Source: an uncultured Bacteroidota bacterium (lineage in GTDB: Bacteria > Bacteroidota > Bacteroidia > Flavobacteriales > Flavobacteriaceae). From it: 64,000 nt of DNA. The position numbers were made by a program, and so were the translations under genes. Below are positions 40,854-50,100 of the stretch, piece after piece. How positions within the stretch are numbered: position 1 is the stretch's first letter; every line of letters starts with the position of its first letter. The stretch is taken from assembly GCA_913041125.1 (NCBI GenBank), contig CAJWHM010000005.1, positions 1 to 64,000 on the forward strand. Direction: 5' to 3'. The notes beneath the pieces were generated by a model. It saw nothing but the letters and a program-made list of their open reading frames with translations. It had not been told where the DNA came from and made no database searches.

Positions 40854-41831
40854 CTAAAAATCCGCATCAAAACTAATCTTCTCGTCTTTCTTTTCGTTAT
40901 TTAAAACACCTGCTTTTTGATACTCACCAACTCTCTTCTCAAAGAAATTTGTCTTTCCCTGAAGGGAAATCATATCCATAAAATCGAAAGGGTTACTAAC
41001 GTTGAATTCTTTTTCTAATCCCAATTCTACTAAAAGCCTATCGGTAACAAATTCAAGATATTGAGTCATTAATTTAGCATTCATGCCAATTAGACTAATC
41101 GGAAGGGATTCAGTAATAAATTCACGTTCAATATTAAGTGCATCTAGGAGTATTTCTTTTATTCTTTTAGGAGGTACTTTATTAACTAAATGATTATTAT
41201 GAAGGTGTACAGCGAAATCACAATGGACCCCCTCATCTCTTGAAATTAATTCATTTGAAAAAGTTAGGCCCGGCATCAAACCCCGCTTTTTTAACCAAAA
41301 AATTGAACAAAAGGCCCCTGAGAAAAATATACCCTCAACCGCTGCAAAGGCAATTAATCGTTCAGCAAATGAATCAGACTCAATCCATCTTAAAGCCCAG
41401 TCTGCCTTCTTTTTTATTGCTGGAAATACCTCGATTGCCTTAAACAATTTATCTTTTTCTGTATCATCTTTAACATAGGTGTCAATAAGAAGCGAATATG
41501 TTTCTGAATGTATGTTTTCCATCATAATTTGAAAACCATAAAAAAACTTAGCTTCAGAATACTGAACTTCGTTAACGAAGTTTTCAGCTAAATTTTCATT
41601 CACAATTCCATCCGATGCCGCAAAAAAAGCAAGAATATGTTTTATAAAATATTTTTCATCATCATTAAGCTTTGAATTCCAATCAGTGAGATCTTGATGT
41701 AAATCAATCTCCTCGGCAGTCCAAAAACTAGCCTCCATTTTTTTATACCATTCCCAAATATCATGATGTTGTATTGGAAAAATAACAAATCGGTTTTCAT
41801 TTTCTTGGAGAATAGGTTCTATAGCTGCCAT
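40854..41831 (-). CDS. nrdB: Ribonucleoside-diphosphate reductase beta subunit
   Basis: '[17 protein letters not shown]', '[24 protein letters not shown]', '[15 protein letters not shown]'. Confidence 0.97.
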   Translation of the reverse strand: MAAIEPILQENENRFVIFPIQHHDIWEWYKKMEASFWTAEEIDLHQDLTDWNSKLNDDEKYFIKHILAFFAASDGIVNENLAENFVNEVQYSEAKFFYGFQIMMENIHSETYSLLIDTYVKDDTEKDKLFKAIEVFPAIKKKADWALRWIESDSFAERLIAFAAVEGIFFSGAFCSIFWLKKRGLMPGLTFSNELISRDEGVHCDFAVHLHNNHLVNKVPPKRIKEILLDALNIEREFITESLPISLIGMNAKLMTQYLEFVTDRLLVELGLEKEFNVSNPFDFMDMISLQGKTNFFEKRVGEYQKAGVLNNEKKDEKISFDADF

Positions 41832-41915
41832 CTACATTTTAATTTTATTGGTTAAATTATTCTGATTTTTACTCTAACAAAGATTCTAAATTGTAATCAA
41901 AATTGAAAGAGCAAC

Positions 41916-41924
41916 TTTTCCACA
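41916..41924 (+). promoter_or_regulatory. DnaA-box-like 9-mer upstream of nrdB
   Basis: TTTTCCACA matches TTWTNCACA consensus. Confidence 0.3.
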
Positions 41925-42055
41925 ATGGAGCTTAGTTTTTAACAAAAAAAATAAAAAGGGCTTTTTTTGTAGAAAAAAATAATTTTTTAACTATATGATT
42001 TTCAATTAATTAAAAAATTACATCTCTGTAAACCCTTAAAAACATTACAAATATT

Positions 42056-42622
42056 CTAAAAAGTGTTTTTTGAAATTCTTTCTAAGGAATTAAACCAACT
42101 AATTCCAAATTTTCTAATTAGAGCTTTTTTTACAAATTTATATACAGGAATTTTTAATGATTTACCCAATTTACATGCATCAGAACAAATTGACCAACTA
42201 TGATAGTTTATTGCAGTAATTTGATCATACTCGTTAATTCTTACAGGATATAAATGACATGAAATAGGTTTCTGAAAATCAATAACACCTTTATTGTATG
42301 CTTTTTCAATTCCACATGATGCAATGCCGTCTTTCGAAAAAACCGTAAATGCACATTCTTTCCGATTAATCAATGGCGTTTCAAGTTCATCGTTATATCC
42401 CTTTACAAAAACACCTTGTTTTTCAATGGCCTCTATACCTTTTTTACTAAGAAATGGTTTAATTTTTTTAAAATTCTTTTTTAAATATTTGATTTCATTT
42501 TTTTCAAGTGGAGCTCCAGCTTCTCCCGATACACAACACTCACCTTTACACTTGGATATATTGCAAACAAACTCTTCAGCTAATAAGTCATCTGAAATGA
42601 TTGTATCACCAATTGAAATCAT
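42056..42622 (-). CDS. DUF3109 family Cys-rich protein
   Basis: 'CNISKCKGECCVSGEAGAPL', 'KECAFTVFSKDGIASCGIEKAY', 'PISCHLYPVRI'. Confidence 0.85.
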   Translation of the reverse strand: MISIGDTIISDDLLAEEFVCNISKCKGECCVSGEAGAPLEKNEIKYLKKNFKKIKPFLSKKGIEAIEKQGVFVKGYNDELETPLINRKECAFTVFSKDGIASCGIEKAYNKGVIDFQKPISCHLYPVRINEYDQITAINYHSWSICSDACKLGKSLKIPVYKFVKKALIRKFGISWFNSLERISKNTF

Positions 42623-42696
42623 CTTTTTTTAAAAAAATTAATTATTAAAAATGTGTTTTTAATATAATGAATTTAGATTTGCAAATATTTATAATT

Positions 42697-43266
42697 ATGA
42701 TAATTATTAAAGAAATTTTTACAGCTAGTATAATATTATTTGCAGTTATTGACATCATTGGAAATATACCGTTAATCATATCTTTAAGAGAAAAAGTTGG
42801 TCATATTCAATCTGAAAAGGCATCCCTTACAGCTGCAATTATTATGATTGGGTTTTTGTTTATTGGTGAAGAAATTCTTAAGCTTATTGGAATTGATATT
42901 AACTCATTTGCTGTAGCAGGTTCTTTTGTGATTTTTTTTTTAGCATTAGAGATGATATTAGGCATTACTATTTACAGAGATGAAGCTCCTGAAACTGCCT
43001 CAATTGTTCCTCTTGCATTTCCAATGATAGCTGGAGCTGGAACAATGACATCTCTTTTATCCTTACGTGCTGAATACCATGTTATAAATATTATCTTAGC
43101 GATAATAATTAACATTGTTTTTGTTTACATTATATTGAAATCTTCAAAGCATATTGGAAACTGGTTAGGTAAATCTGGAATAAATATAATTAGAAAGGTA
43201 TTTGGAATAGTTTTGCTTGCTATTGCAGTGAAGTTATTCACTTCAAACATTGGTAAACTATTGTAA
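42697..43266 (+). CDS. MarC family integral membrane protein
   Basis: 'FAVIDIIGNIPLIISL', 'VPLAFPMIAGAGTMTSLLSL'; ORF track start 42667. Confidence 0.88.
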   Translation: MIIIKEIFTASIILFAVIDIIGNIPLIISLREKVGHIQSEKASLTAAIIMIGFLFIGEEILKLIGIDINSFAVAGSFVIFFLALEMILGITIYRDEAPETASIVPLAFPMIAGAGTMTSLLSLRAEYHVINIILAIIINIVFVYIILKSSKHIGNWLGKSGINIIRKVFGIVLLAIAVKLFTSNIGKLL

Positions 43267-43279
43267 AAAAAATCAAAAC

Positions 43280-43480
43280 ATGAAAATTTTACTATATGTC
43301 CTAATGATCATATCGATAGGGCTATGTATTTTTAATCTTATACAAATTGACTGGGAGAATCCTCTTAGAGATAAGAGCAGTGTTGCCGTTATTGGTGTAA
43401 TTGCTTCTGCAAGTTCTTTTTTATTGATTTTAATTCTAATTGTATCAAAAAAAATAGCTCAAATACACAAAAAAAAATAA
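43280..43480 (+). CDS. Small hypothetical membrane protein
   Basis: Two predicted TM segments; 13 nt after marC; ORF track start 43250 overlaps marC, ATG 43280 preferred. Confidence 0.65.
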   Translation: MKILLYVLMIISIGLCIFNLIQIDWENPLRDKSSVAVIGVIASASSFLLILILIVSKKIAQIHKKK

Positions 43481-45070
43481 TTATTTTTTTGTTTCTAAAA
43501 TTGCTCTATTTACAAATGGATCAGTTTGATTTATAATTCTATAAAAAATATTTTCATTGAAAAGTTGCAGGGCTATATGAGCTTTAATTGAGTTTAAAAT
43601 GGTACTCTCAAATTTATTATCGACTTTGATTGGTAGACTATATTCTTTTGAAAATCTCTTAAATGAAGAAATAAATTCATCCTTATTTGGTAGTTCCTCA
43701 TTAAAAAATTTTGCAGCGCTATCAAAATTGTAATTTTTTGAATTTTTGTCAAGTTCTAAAAAGACAAAAAGATCAAAAATATTTGAACTTATAATATTTT
43801 TGATCCATATTTCATCTTCATCTACTTCGCTTGATATATATATGTCAGGGGTAATACCTCCTCCTCCATAAACTTTTCTTCCTTGTGGTGTGGTGAAAAT
43901 TAAACTATCATTTAAAGGAATATTATTTGGGTTTTGCATCTCCCCTGTTTTGTAACGGTTATGTATTTCAGCATAATAATCTTTTCGGCTTGAGGAGTCG
44001 TATGGTCTCTGTATTGATCTACCTGTAGGAGTGAAATAGCGAGCAGTTGTTAGTCTTATTTGATCTCCTAATCCAAGAGGCATTTGTTGTTGAACTAATC
44101 CTTTACCAAATGTCCTTCTTCCAATAATTAGACCTCTATCATTATCCTGTATAGCTCCTGCTATAACTTCACTTGCTGAAGCTGAATCCTCGTCAACTAA
44201 AATAAAAAGATTCCCTTTTTCAAAAATACCATTAGCAGAAGAAATAGTTTTTTCTCGTTTTCCGTTATTTGCTTCTACTATAACAATTGGTTTATTTGCA
44301 GCCAAAAAATCATCTGCAATCTGTTTTGCTGGTAGAAGATATCCTCCAGGATTACCCCTCAAGTCTAAAACAAGATTTCCCATTTCTTGATTTATAAGTG
44401 ATAAAATATTTTTCTTGAATTCTAAATACGTAGTTTGTGTAAAACGATTAATCTTAATATAACCTGTATTATTGTTTATCATATAAGAAGCATTGATACT
44501 TGGAAGAGGTACTGGACCTCTTACAATATCAAATTCAATAATTGAGTCTAGTTTTCTTCTGTAAATTGTTAAGTGAACAGGTGTTGTAGAATTACCCTTT
44601 AATCTAGAAACAATTTGTTCACTTGTTAATTTTTTTTGATAGAGTGTATCTTTATCTGCAATTAGAATTCTATCACCAGCTAATAATCCTGCTTTTTCAC
44701 TAGGTCCATCTTCCAGGACTCTTGTTACAGAAACGGTATCTTGTAAAATACGAAATTGAACACCTATTCCATAAAAGTTTCCTTGCATACTTTCAGCTAT
44801 AGATTTACTCTGAACTGCAGGTATATAAACAGAATGAGGGTCTAATTCGTCCACAATATCTTCTATAACAACACTTACTAAACTATCGGTATTTATTTTA
44901 TCAACGTAATCCTCTGACAAATATGTAATTAATTTATTGAGCTTATTAATGCTTGAATTACCATATTTTTTAGAAACTGGTTTTTCAAAATTAGAACCAA
45001 ATAAAAATCCAATCGCTATCGAAAGAAATATAATTAGTATTAAAAATATTGTGTTACTATAATTCCTCAT
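43481..45070 (-). CDS. S41 family C-terminal processing peptidase (CtpA-like)
   Basis: PDZ 'YGIGVQFRILQDTVSVTRVLEDGPSEKAGLLAGDRI'; 'NLVLDLRGNPGGYL'; catalytic 'VDEDSASASEVIAGAIQDNDRGLIIGRRTFGKGLVQ'. Confidence 0.95.
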   Translation of the reverse strand: MRNYSNTIFLILIIFLSIAIGFLFGSNFEKPVSKKYGNSSINKLNKLITYLSEDYVDKINTDSLVSVVIEDIVDELDPHSVYIPAVQSKSIAESMQGNFYGIGVQFRILQDTVSVTRVLEDGPSEKAGLLAGDRILIADKDTLYQKKLTSEQIVSRLKGNSTTPVHLTIYRRKLDSIIEFDIVRGPVPLPSINASYMINNNTGYIKINRFTQTTYLEFKKNILSLINQEMGNLVLDLRGNPGGYLLPAKQIADDFLAANKPIVIVEANNGKREKTISSANGIFEKGNLFILVDEDSASASEVIAGAIQDNDRGLIIGRRTFGKGLVQQQMPLGLGDQIRLTTARYFTPTGRSIQRPYDSSSRKDYYAEIHNRYKTGEMQNPNNIPLNDSLIFTTPQGRKVYGGGGITPDIYISSEVDEDEIWIKNIISSNIFDLFVFLELDKNSKNYNFDSAAKFFNEELPNKDEFISSFKRFSKEYSLPIKVDNKFESTILNSIKAHIALQLFNENIFYRIINQTDPFVNRAILETKK

Positions 45071-45494
45071 TAAATAAATTAATTTGAGTTAAAGACACAC
45101 CTGCTCTTTTTAAAAATTCTAGTCCACTAGTGTCTTTATACTTTTTAGAATAAACTACTCTGATGATTCCTGCTTGATGTATTAGTTTACTACATTCTCT
45201 ACACGGAGACAAGGTTATGTATAGAGTAGCCCCTTTGCATGATTGAGTTGAAGAGGCCACTTTTAGAATTGCATTTGCCTCTGCGTGAAGGACATACCAT
45301 TTGGTATAATGTTCCTCATCTTCACAAATATTTTCAAATCCAGACGGTGTGCCATTATATCCGTCAGAAATAATCATCCTATCCTTAACAATTAAAGCAC
45401 CAACTTTTTTTCTTTCACAATAAGAAAGTTGTCCCCAAATTTTAGCCATTTCCAGGTAAGCCTTGTCATGCTTTTCTTGTTTGTTTTTTTTCAT
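45057..45494 (-). CDS. dCMP deaminase (ComEB-like)
   Basis: Zn motifs 'HAEANAIL' and 'SPCRECSKLIHQ'. Confidence 0.92.
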   Translation of the reverse strand: MKKNKQEKHDKAYLEMAKIWGQLSYCERKKVGALIVKDRMIISDGYNGTPSGFENICEDEEHYTKWYVLHAEANAILKVASSTQSCKGATLYITLSPCRECSKLIHQAGIIRVVYSKKYKDTSGLEFLKRAGVSLTQINLFNEEL

Positions 45495-45528
45495 TTTTGC
45501 TAAGGTAATATTTCGAATTTAATATGAT

Positions 45529-46107
45529 TTAAATTCGTTCAAAAATCATTGATATCGCTTGAGATATTATTAGAGCACCCACTAAGAGTTGCCAACTATT
45601 TCTTTCTTGTCTTAAAATATTAATAACAATCAAACTGATTACTAAAACATTAAAAACAATAATAATTTGTGCAAATTCAACACCTAAAGCAAAGGAAAAA
45701 AGTGAAAAACTTACGTTTTCATCTGTTATAAGCATTTTGAAATATCTTCCAAAACCCAAACCATGAATAATGCCAAATATGACAGTAGTTGATGATAGAA
45801 AATATCCTTTATGGAAAGAGCTATTTTGTAATTTTGTGAAAATTAATGGAACAGAATTTAATGCTATTGTTATAGGGATTAATAATTCAACCCAATATGA
45901 TGAAATAGGAATGTCAGCATAAAAATTTCCTATCAAAGAGATTGTGTGCCCAAGTGTAAAAAGTGTTACCCACCATAATAGTTTTTTTCCTTGACGAAAA
46001 GTATAGGGTATTGCTAAAGTAATTATAAAATATAAGTGGTCTAATCCGTCTAAGTCTAGCACATGCCAGAATCCAAGTTTTAAATAAAACCATAATAAAT
46101 CTATCAT
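45529..46107 (-). CDS. HupE/UreJ family membrane protein
   Basis: 'GFWHVLDLDGLDHLYFIITLA', 'FTLGHTISL', 'FGIIHGLGFG'. Confidence 0.82.
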   Translation of the reverse strand: MIDLLWFYLKLGFWHVLDLDGLDHLYFIITLAIPYTFRQGKKLLWWVTLFTLGHTISLIGNFYADIPISSYWVELLIPITIALNSVPLIFTKLQNSSFHKGYFLSSTTVIFGIIHGLGFGRYFKMLITDENVSFSLFSFALGVEFAQIIIVFNVLVISLIVINILRQERNSWQLLVGALIISQAISMIFERI

Positions 46108-46826
46108 ATTGCCCTAGCTTTTTGAATTTCCTCATATGCTTTTTGAACCTCTTGAAATTTTTCTTTGGCTCCCTTTATTAATGCAGGATCTTTTGATCTT
46201 AGTTTATCAGGATGGTATTTTTTAACCATTTCACGGTATGCTTTTTTGACTTCATCATTTGTAGCATTAGAAGAAATTTCCAAAATCTTGTAGGCTCTAT
46301 CAGTTTCTTGAATAAACATTGCTTTAATACTTTCAAAGTCTGAATGTCTTAATCCTAGAGCACTTGCAATTTGATCTATTTTTATAAGTTCACTTTTAGA
46401 GATCACACCATCAGCGTTAGCTACTCCAAATAGAAAATGAAGTACTTGTAAACGTGTTTCATAGGGTGTCTTATAAACAAATATTCTAGCCAACTCATTT
46501 ATATTTTGAACCTCCTTTTTTATTTCCGCATTAAATGTGTCAAAAATTAGTGATGCTTGGTCTTTTCCATAATTAGTTATGAAAAAATTTCTTACAAATT
46601 GAAGTTCTTGAGATTTAATTTGACCATCTGCTTTAATCACAGTTGCTGAGAGAGCTAATAGATTTAGTTGTAAGATTCTTGGATCTCTAGTAGAAATTTT
46701 TGTTTGGAATAAAGAATTATTCCCATTATTAATTTTTTCTATTATACCCCCAATAAAAAATCCTAATAGTGCACCTGGAAACCTAAAAAAATAATAACCC
46801 AAAAAAGCAGCAAACCACTTTATCAT
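46104..46826 (-). CDS. TerB/DnaJ-domain protein (DjlA-like)
   Basis: Central TerB-like helical domain; C-terminal J-domain 'EISSNATNDEVKKAYREMVKKYHPDKL'. Confidence 0.88.
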   Translation of the reverse strand: MIKWFAAFLGYYFFRFPGALLGFFIGGIIEKINNGNNSLFQTKISTRDPRILQLNLLALSATVIKADGQIKSQELQFVRNFFITNYGKDQASLIFDTFNAEIKKEVQNINELARIFVYKTPYETRLQVLHFLFGVANADGVISKSELIKIDQIASALGLRHSDFESIKAMFIQETDRAYKILEISSNATNDEVKKAYREMVKKYHPDKLRSKDPALIKGAKEKFQEVQKAYEEIQKARAI

Positions 46827-46917
46827 TTTTTTTAATTATTTTACAAAATTGCCAAATTAAATTGGCCTTTCAAAACCTTTAAATTCCTTTAATTTATATC
46901 TTTGAAAAAAAATAATT

Positions 46918-47328
46918 ATGTATCCTGCTGAAATTGTAAAACCGATGCGAGAAGAGTTAACTAATATTGGATTTGAAGAGCTAACAACTTCTGATGATGT
47001 CTCAAATGCCTTAACAAAAAAAGGAACTACCTTAATTGTAGTTAATTCTATTTGTGGATGTGCTGCTGCAAACGCTCGTCCTGGTGTTCATTACTCTTTA
47101 CAAAATGAAAAAACTCCGGACTATCTTGTTACTGTTTTTGCCGGCGTAGATACAGAGGCTACAAAAAGTGCAAGAGATATGATGGTCCCTTTTCCTCCAT
47201 CTTCACCAAGTATTGGATTATTTAAAGACGGTGCTCTAGTTCATATGATTGAGCGTCACCATATTGAGGGAAGACCAGCAGAACTAATTGCAGAGAATTT
47301 AAAAGCAGCATATAACAGCCACTGCTAA
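46918..47328 (+). CDS. BrxA/BrxB family bacilliredoxin
   Basis: CGC active site in 'VVNSICGCAAANARPGV'. Confidence 0.93.
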   Translation: MYPAEIVKPMREELTNIGFEELTTSDDVSNALTKKGTTLIVVNSICGCAAANARPGVHYSLQNEKTPDYLVTVFAGVDTEATKSARDMMVPFPPSSPSIGLFKDGALVHMIERHHIEGRPAELIAENLKAAYNSHC

Positions 47329-47357
47329 AGTTTTGCCTAAATTTTTATACAAATCTG

Positions 47358-48092
47358 ATGTATAAATTTTTGAGTTATCCACTATCAGTAATATTTTATT
47401 TTTTCTTTGGATCACTACTTATAACTTTTCATTGTATTCAGTGGCTAAATTTCTATTTTTTTGGATATACCGCTCATAAAAAAAGTGTTGATTTATTAAA
47501 TTTCTTCATAATAAAATCTCTTTCAATATTGAGAACAAAAATTATATTTGAAAATAAAAATCAACTTCCTAAAAATAATAGTATAATTTTTGTTGCTAAT
47601 CACCAGAGCACCTATGATATTCCACCACTAATCTGGTATTTGAGAGATTATCATGTAAAATTTATAAGTAAAAAAGAATTAGGAAAAGGAATTCCCAGTA
47701 TTTCATTTAACTTGAGAAATGGAGGTTCAGTGCTTATTGATCGTAAAAAACCAAAAGAAGCTATTGAATCAATTAAAGCTTTTGCAAAAGAAATCTCAAA
47801 AAAAAAATATTCAGTTGTTATTTTTCCTGAGGGTACAAGATCCAAAAAAGGAGAGATGAAAAAATTTCATGCTTCAGGTCTAAAAACATTGATGAAAAGT
47901 TTACCTAAAGCTATTATAGTTCCAGTTAGTATTAATAATTCGTGGAAACTTGCAAAAAATAATTATTTCCCAATCCCAATTGGTACTAAAATAATTTTTA
48001 AGCTCCATGAATCAATTGAAAACAATTCAAATCAATTAGATTCTAACATAATAAAAATAGAATCAACTATCAAAAAGGCTATTAATAATTAA
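47358..48092 (+). CDS. plsC: 1-acyl-sn-glycerol-3-phosphate acyltransferase
   Basis: HX4D 'VANHQSTYDIP'; 'FPEGTRSKKGEMKKFHASGLK'. Confidence 0.92.
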   Translation: MYKFLSYPLSVIFYFFFGSLLITFHCIQWLNFYFFGYTAHKKSVDLLNFFIIKSLSILRTKIIFENKNQLPKNNSIIFVANHQSTYDIPPLIWYLRDYHVKFISKKELGKGIPSISFNLRNGGSVLIDRKKPKEAIESIKAFAKEISKKKYSVVIFPEGTRSKKGEMKKFHASGLKTLMKSLPKAIIVPVSINNSWKLAKNNYFPIPIGTKIIFKLHESIENNSNQLDSNIIKIESTIKKAINN

Positions 48093-49561
48093 TTATCTAT
48101 TTGAGGGAGAGTTATTGTGAAAGTTGTTCCTTTATTTTTCTTGGAAACATATTGTATTTCTCCACCATGGGATTCAATAATGCTTTTAACAATCCCTAAC
48201 CCCAAACCCATTCCAGAAGTTTTAGTAGTAAATTTTGGTTCAAAAATTTTATCTTTTATTTGATCTGGAATTCCATTTCCATTATCCATTATAGAAAGAA
48301 TAGTTTTACCAGGTTCAGTATTTAATTGTATTCCTATTTGTGGATTTCTAGTTTTCGGAACTGACTGAAGAGCATTTTGTACAAGATTGGTAATTACTCG
48401 AATCCATTGTGTTTTATCTAATAAGTGAAAGACATGAGCTTTGTCAGATGAAAAAACAATTTTTTCTTTATCAAAAATATTAACTGTTGTTTTTGTAATT
48501 TCTACTAAATCATATTTTTTCATTTTTGTTTTTGGAAGACTAGCAAAATTAGAAAATGCCTCAGCTACATCAGTCATCGTATCAATCTGTTGAATTAATA
48601 AATTGGTAAACTCATTTAATTTATTTTGATTATCTGTATCATTAGGATCAAAATATTTTTGAAAACTTTGAATAGTTAAACGCATTGGCGTTAACGGATT
48701 TTTAATTTCATGAGCGACCTGTCGGGCCATCTCTTGCCAAGCTTGTTGACGTTCTGTTTTAGCTAATTTTTCAGCACTTTCAGCCAAATCATCTATCATT
48801 TTATTGTAAGAGTTTACCAAACTATCAATTTCTCTTGTAGCATTTTTTAGATGAATTTTTTCATTCTTTTTTTCTAGACGCATCTTACCCATTCTAACCT
48901 TTATTGTGTCGAGCGAGCGTGTAACATACCTAGACAAAAAATAAGCTATAAAAATTACACCTACTAAAAGTAGAATGTAAATCTGATAAAGATTTTCTAT
49001 AAATGTGTTTAACTCATTTTCAGAAAAAGAAATATCCTCAAAATATGGGAAAAATAATATAGCATATGCTCGATTTAGATCATCTCTTAAAATCTTATAT
49101 GAGGCATGAAAATTATCTATTTCAGATTTATAGTGCTCTATATAACTTCCATCTTTTGAGCTTTTAATTTTCTCTAATAATTCTCTACTTAAATTATAAT
49201 TATTAGCTACGACTTCAAGAGGAGAATGATAAATAAATAACGGATTCCCCTCAAGATTAAAAAGTGAATATTGAATATTATGAATTGTATTTATTTTTTC
49301 AAAATCTGAACTAAATTCGTTCCAAACTTCAAAAGGTTTATTTATCAAGTTATGTTTTTCTGCTAAATAATCAATATGTCTTATAATTTGGATTTCTTTG
49401 CGAGTTAGCCTACCTAGATGATAATTTTCTCTTTGAGACTCATATTGTATTGTTGTAGTTCCTAAAATCATTAATCCTGCAATAACAAGCATCCCAATCA
49501 TAACAATAAAAAGACGAGTTCTAAATGATGTCCGCTTTGGTATTCTAAATTTTAAAGTCAT
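48089..49561 (-). CDS. Sensor histidine kinase with HAMP domain
   Basis: 'QVAHEIKNPLTPMRLTIQSF'; 'LVQNALQSVP'; 'GMGLGLGIVKSIIESHGG'. Confidence 0.93.
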   Translation of the reverse strand: MTLKFRIPKRTSFRTRLFIVMIGMLVIAGLMILGTTTIQYESQRENYHLGRLTRKEIQIIRHIDYLAEKHNLINKPFEVWNEFSSDFEKINTIHNIQYSLFNLEGNPLFIYHSPLEVVANNYNLSRELLEKIKSSKDGSYIEHYKSEIDNFHASYKILRDDLNRAYAILFFPYFEDISFSENELNTFIENLYQIYILLLVGVIFIAYFLSRYVTRSLDTIKVRMGKMRLEKKNEKIHLKNATREIDSLVNSYNKMIDDLAESAEKLAKTERQQAWQEMARQVAHEIKNPLTPMRLTIQSFQKYFDPNDTDNQNKLNEFTNLLIQQIDTMTDVAEAFSNFASLPKTKMKKYDLVEITKTTVNIFDKEKIVFSSDKAHVFHLLDKTQWIRVITNLVQNALQSVPKTRNPQIGIQLNTEPGKTILSIMDNGNGIPDQIKDKIFEPKFTTKTSGMGLGLGIVKSIIESHGGEIQYVSKKNKGTTFTITLPQIDN

Positions 49562-50094
49562 TCGTCTTTTCTTATCTTATTGTATATTCTAATACCCAAA
49601 ATTAAAAGCAAACCTAAAGCTATTAAACCTGTTAAGCCCCATATCCAGCTGAGACTATCTTTTAGAATAACCAAAAAAACAATTGAAAACAGTAAAATAG
49701 TGGCTCCTTCATTCCATATTCTAACATACATACTGCTATATTTAATTTGATCTTTCTGTAGTTTTAAAAACATTTTGTGAGTTTTTAAATGATAAAATAT
49801 CAATAGTACAACAAAAGTAATTTTTATATGCATCCATCCTTGCGAAAGCCAAGAGGGAACCAGTAAAACAAGCCAAATAGCGAATAAAATTGACAATATT
49901 GCAGAAGGCCATGTGATAATATACCACAGTCTTCTAGCCATAATTTTTAATTGTGGTATTAGAATATCTGCTTCTTTTTTTACTTTTTTATTTGCTTCAA
50001 TATGATAAATAAATAGTCTAGGAATGTAAAATAATCCTGCAAACCATGTGATTACAAAAATTAAATGTAAAGCTTTTATATAATTGTAGTACAA
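49558..50094 (-). CDS. hemJ: Protoporphyrinogen oxidase HemJ
   Basis: 'YNYIKALHLIFVITWFAGLFYIPRLFIYHIEA', 'RRLWYIITWPSA', 'GWMHIKITFVVLLIFYH'. Confidence 0.85.
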   Translation of the reverse strand: MYYNYIKALHLIFVITWFAGLFYIPRLFIYHIEANKKVKKEADILIPQLKIMARRLWYIITWPSAILSILFAIWLVLLVPSWLSQGWMHIKITFVVLLIFYHLKTHKMFLKLQKDQIKYSSMYVRIWNEGATILLFSIVFLVILKDSLSWIWGLTGLIALGLLLILGIRIYNKIRKDE

Positions 50095-50100
50095 TAAGTT

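Noticed and set aside
41916-41924. Replication origin
   Set aside because: Only one DnaA-box-like 9-mer was noticed, with no box cluster, dnaA or dnaN nearby.
42294-42632. Plus-strand 112-aa ORF
   Set aside because: Antisense to the DUF3109 gene, which has conserved Cys motifs.
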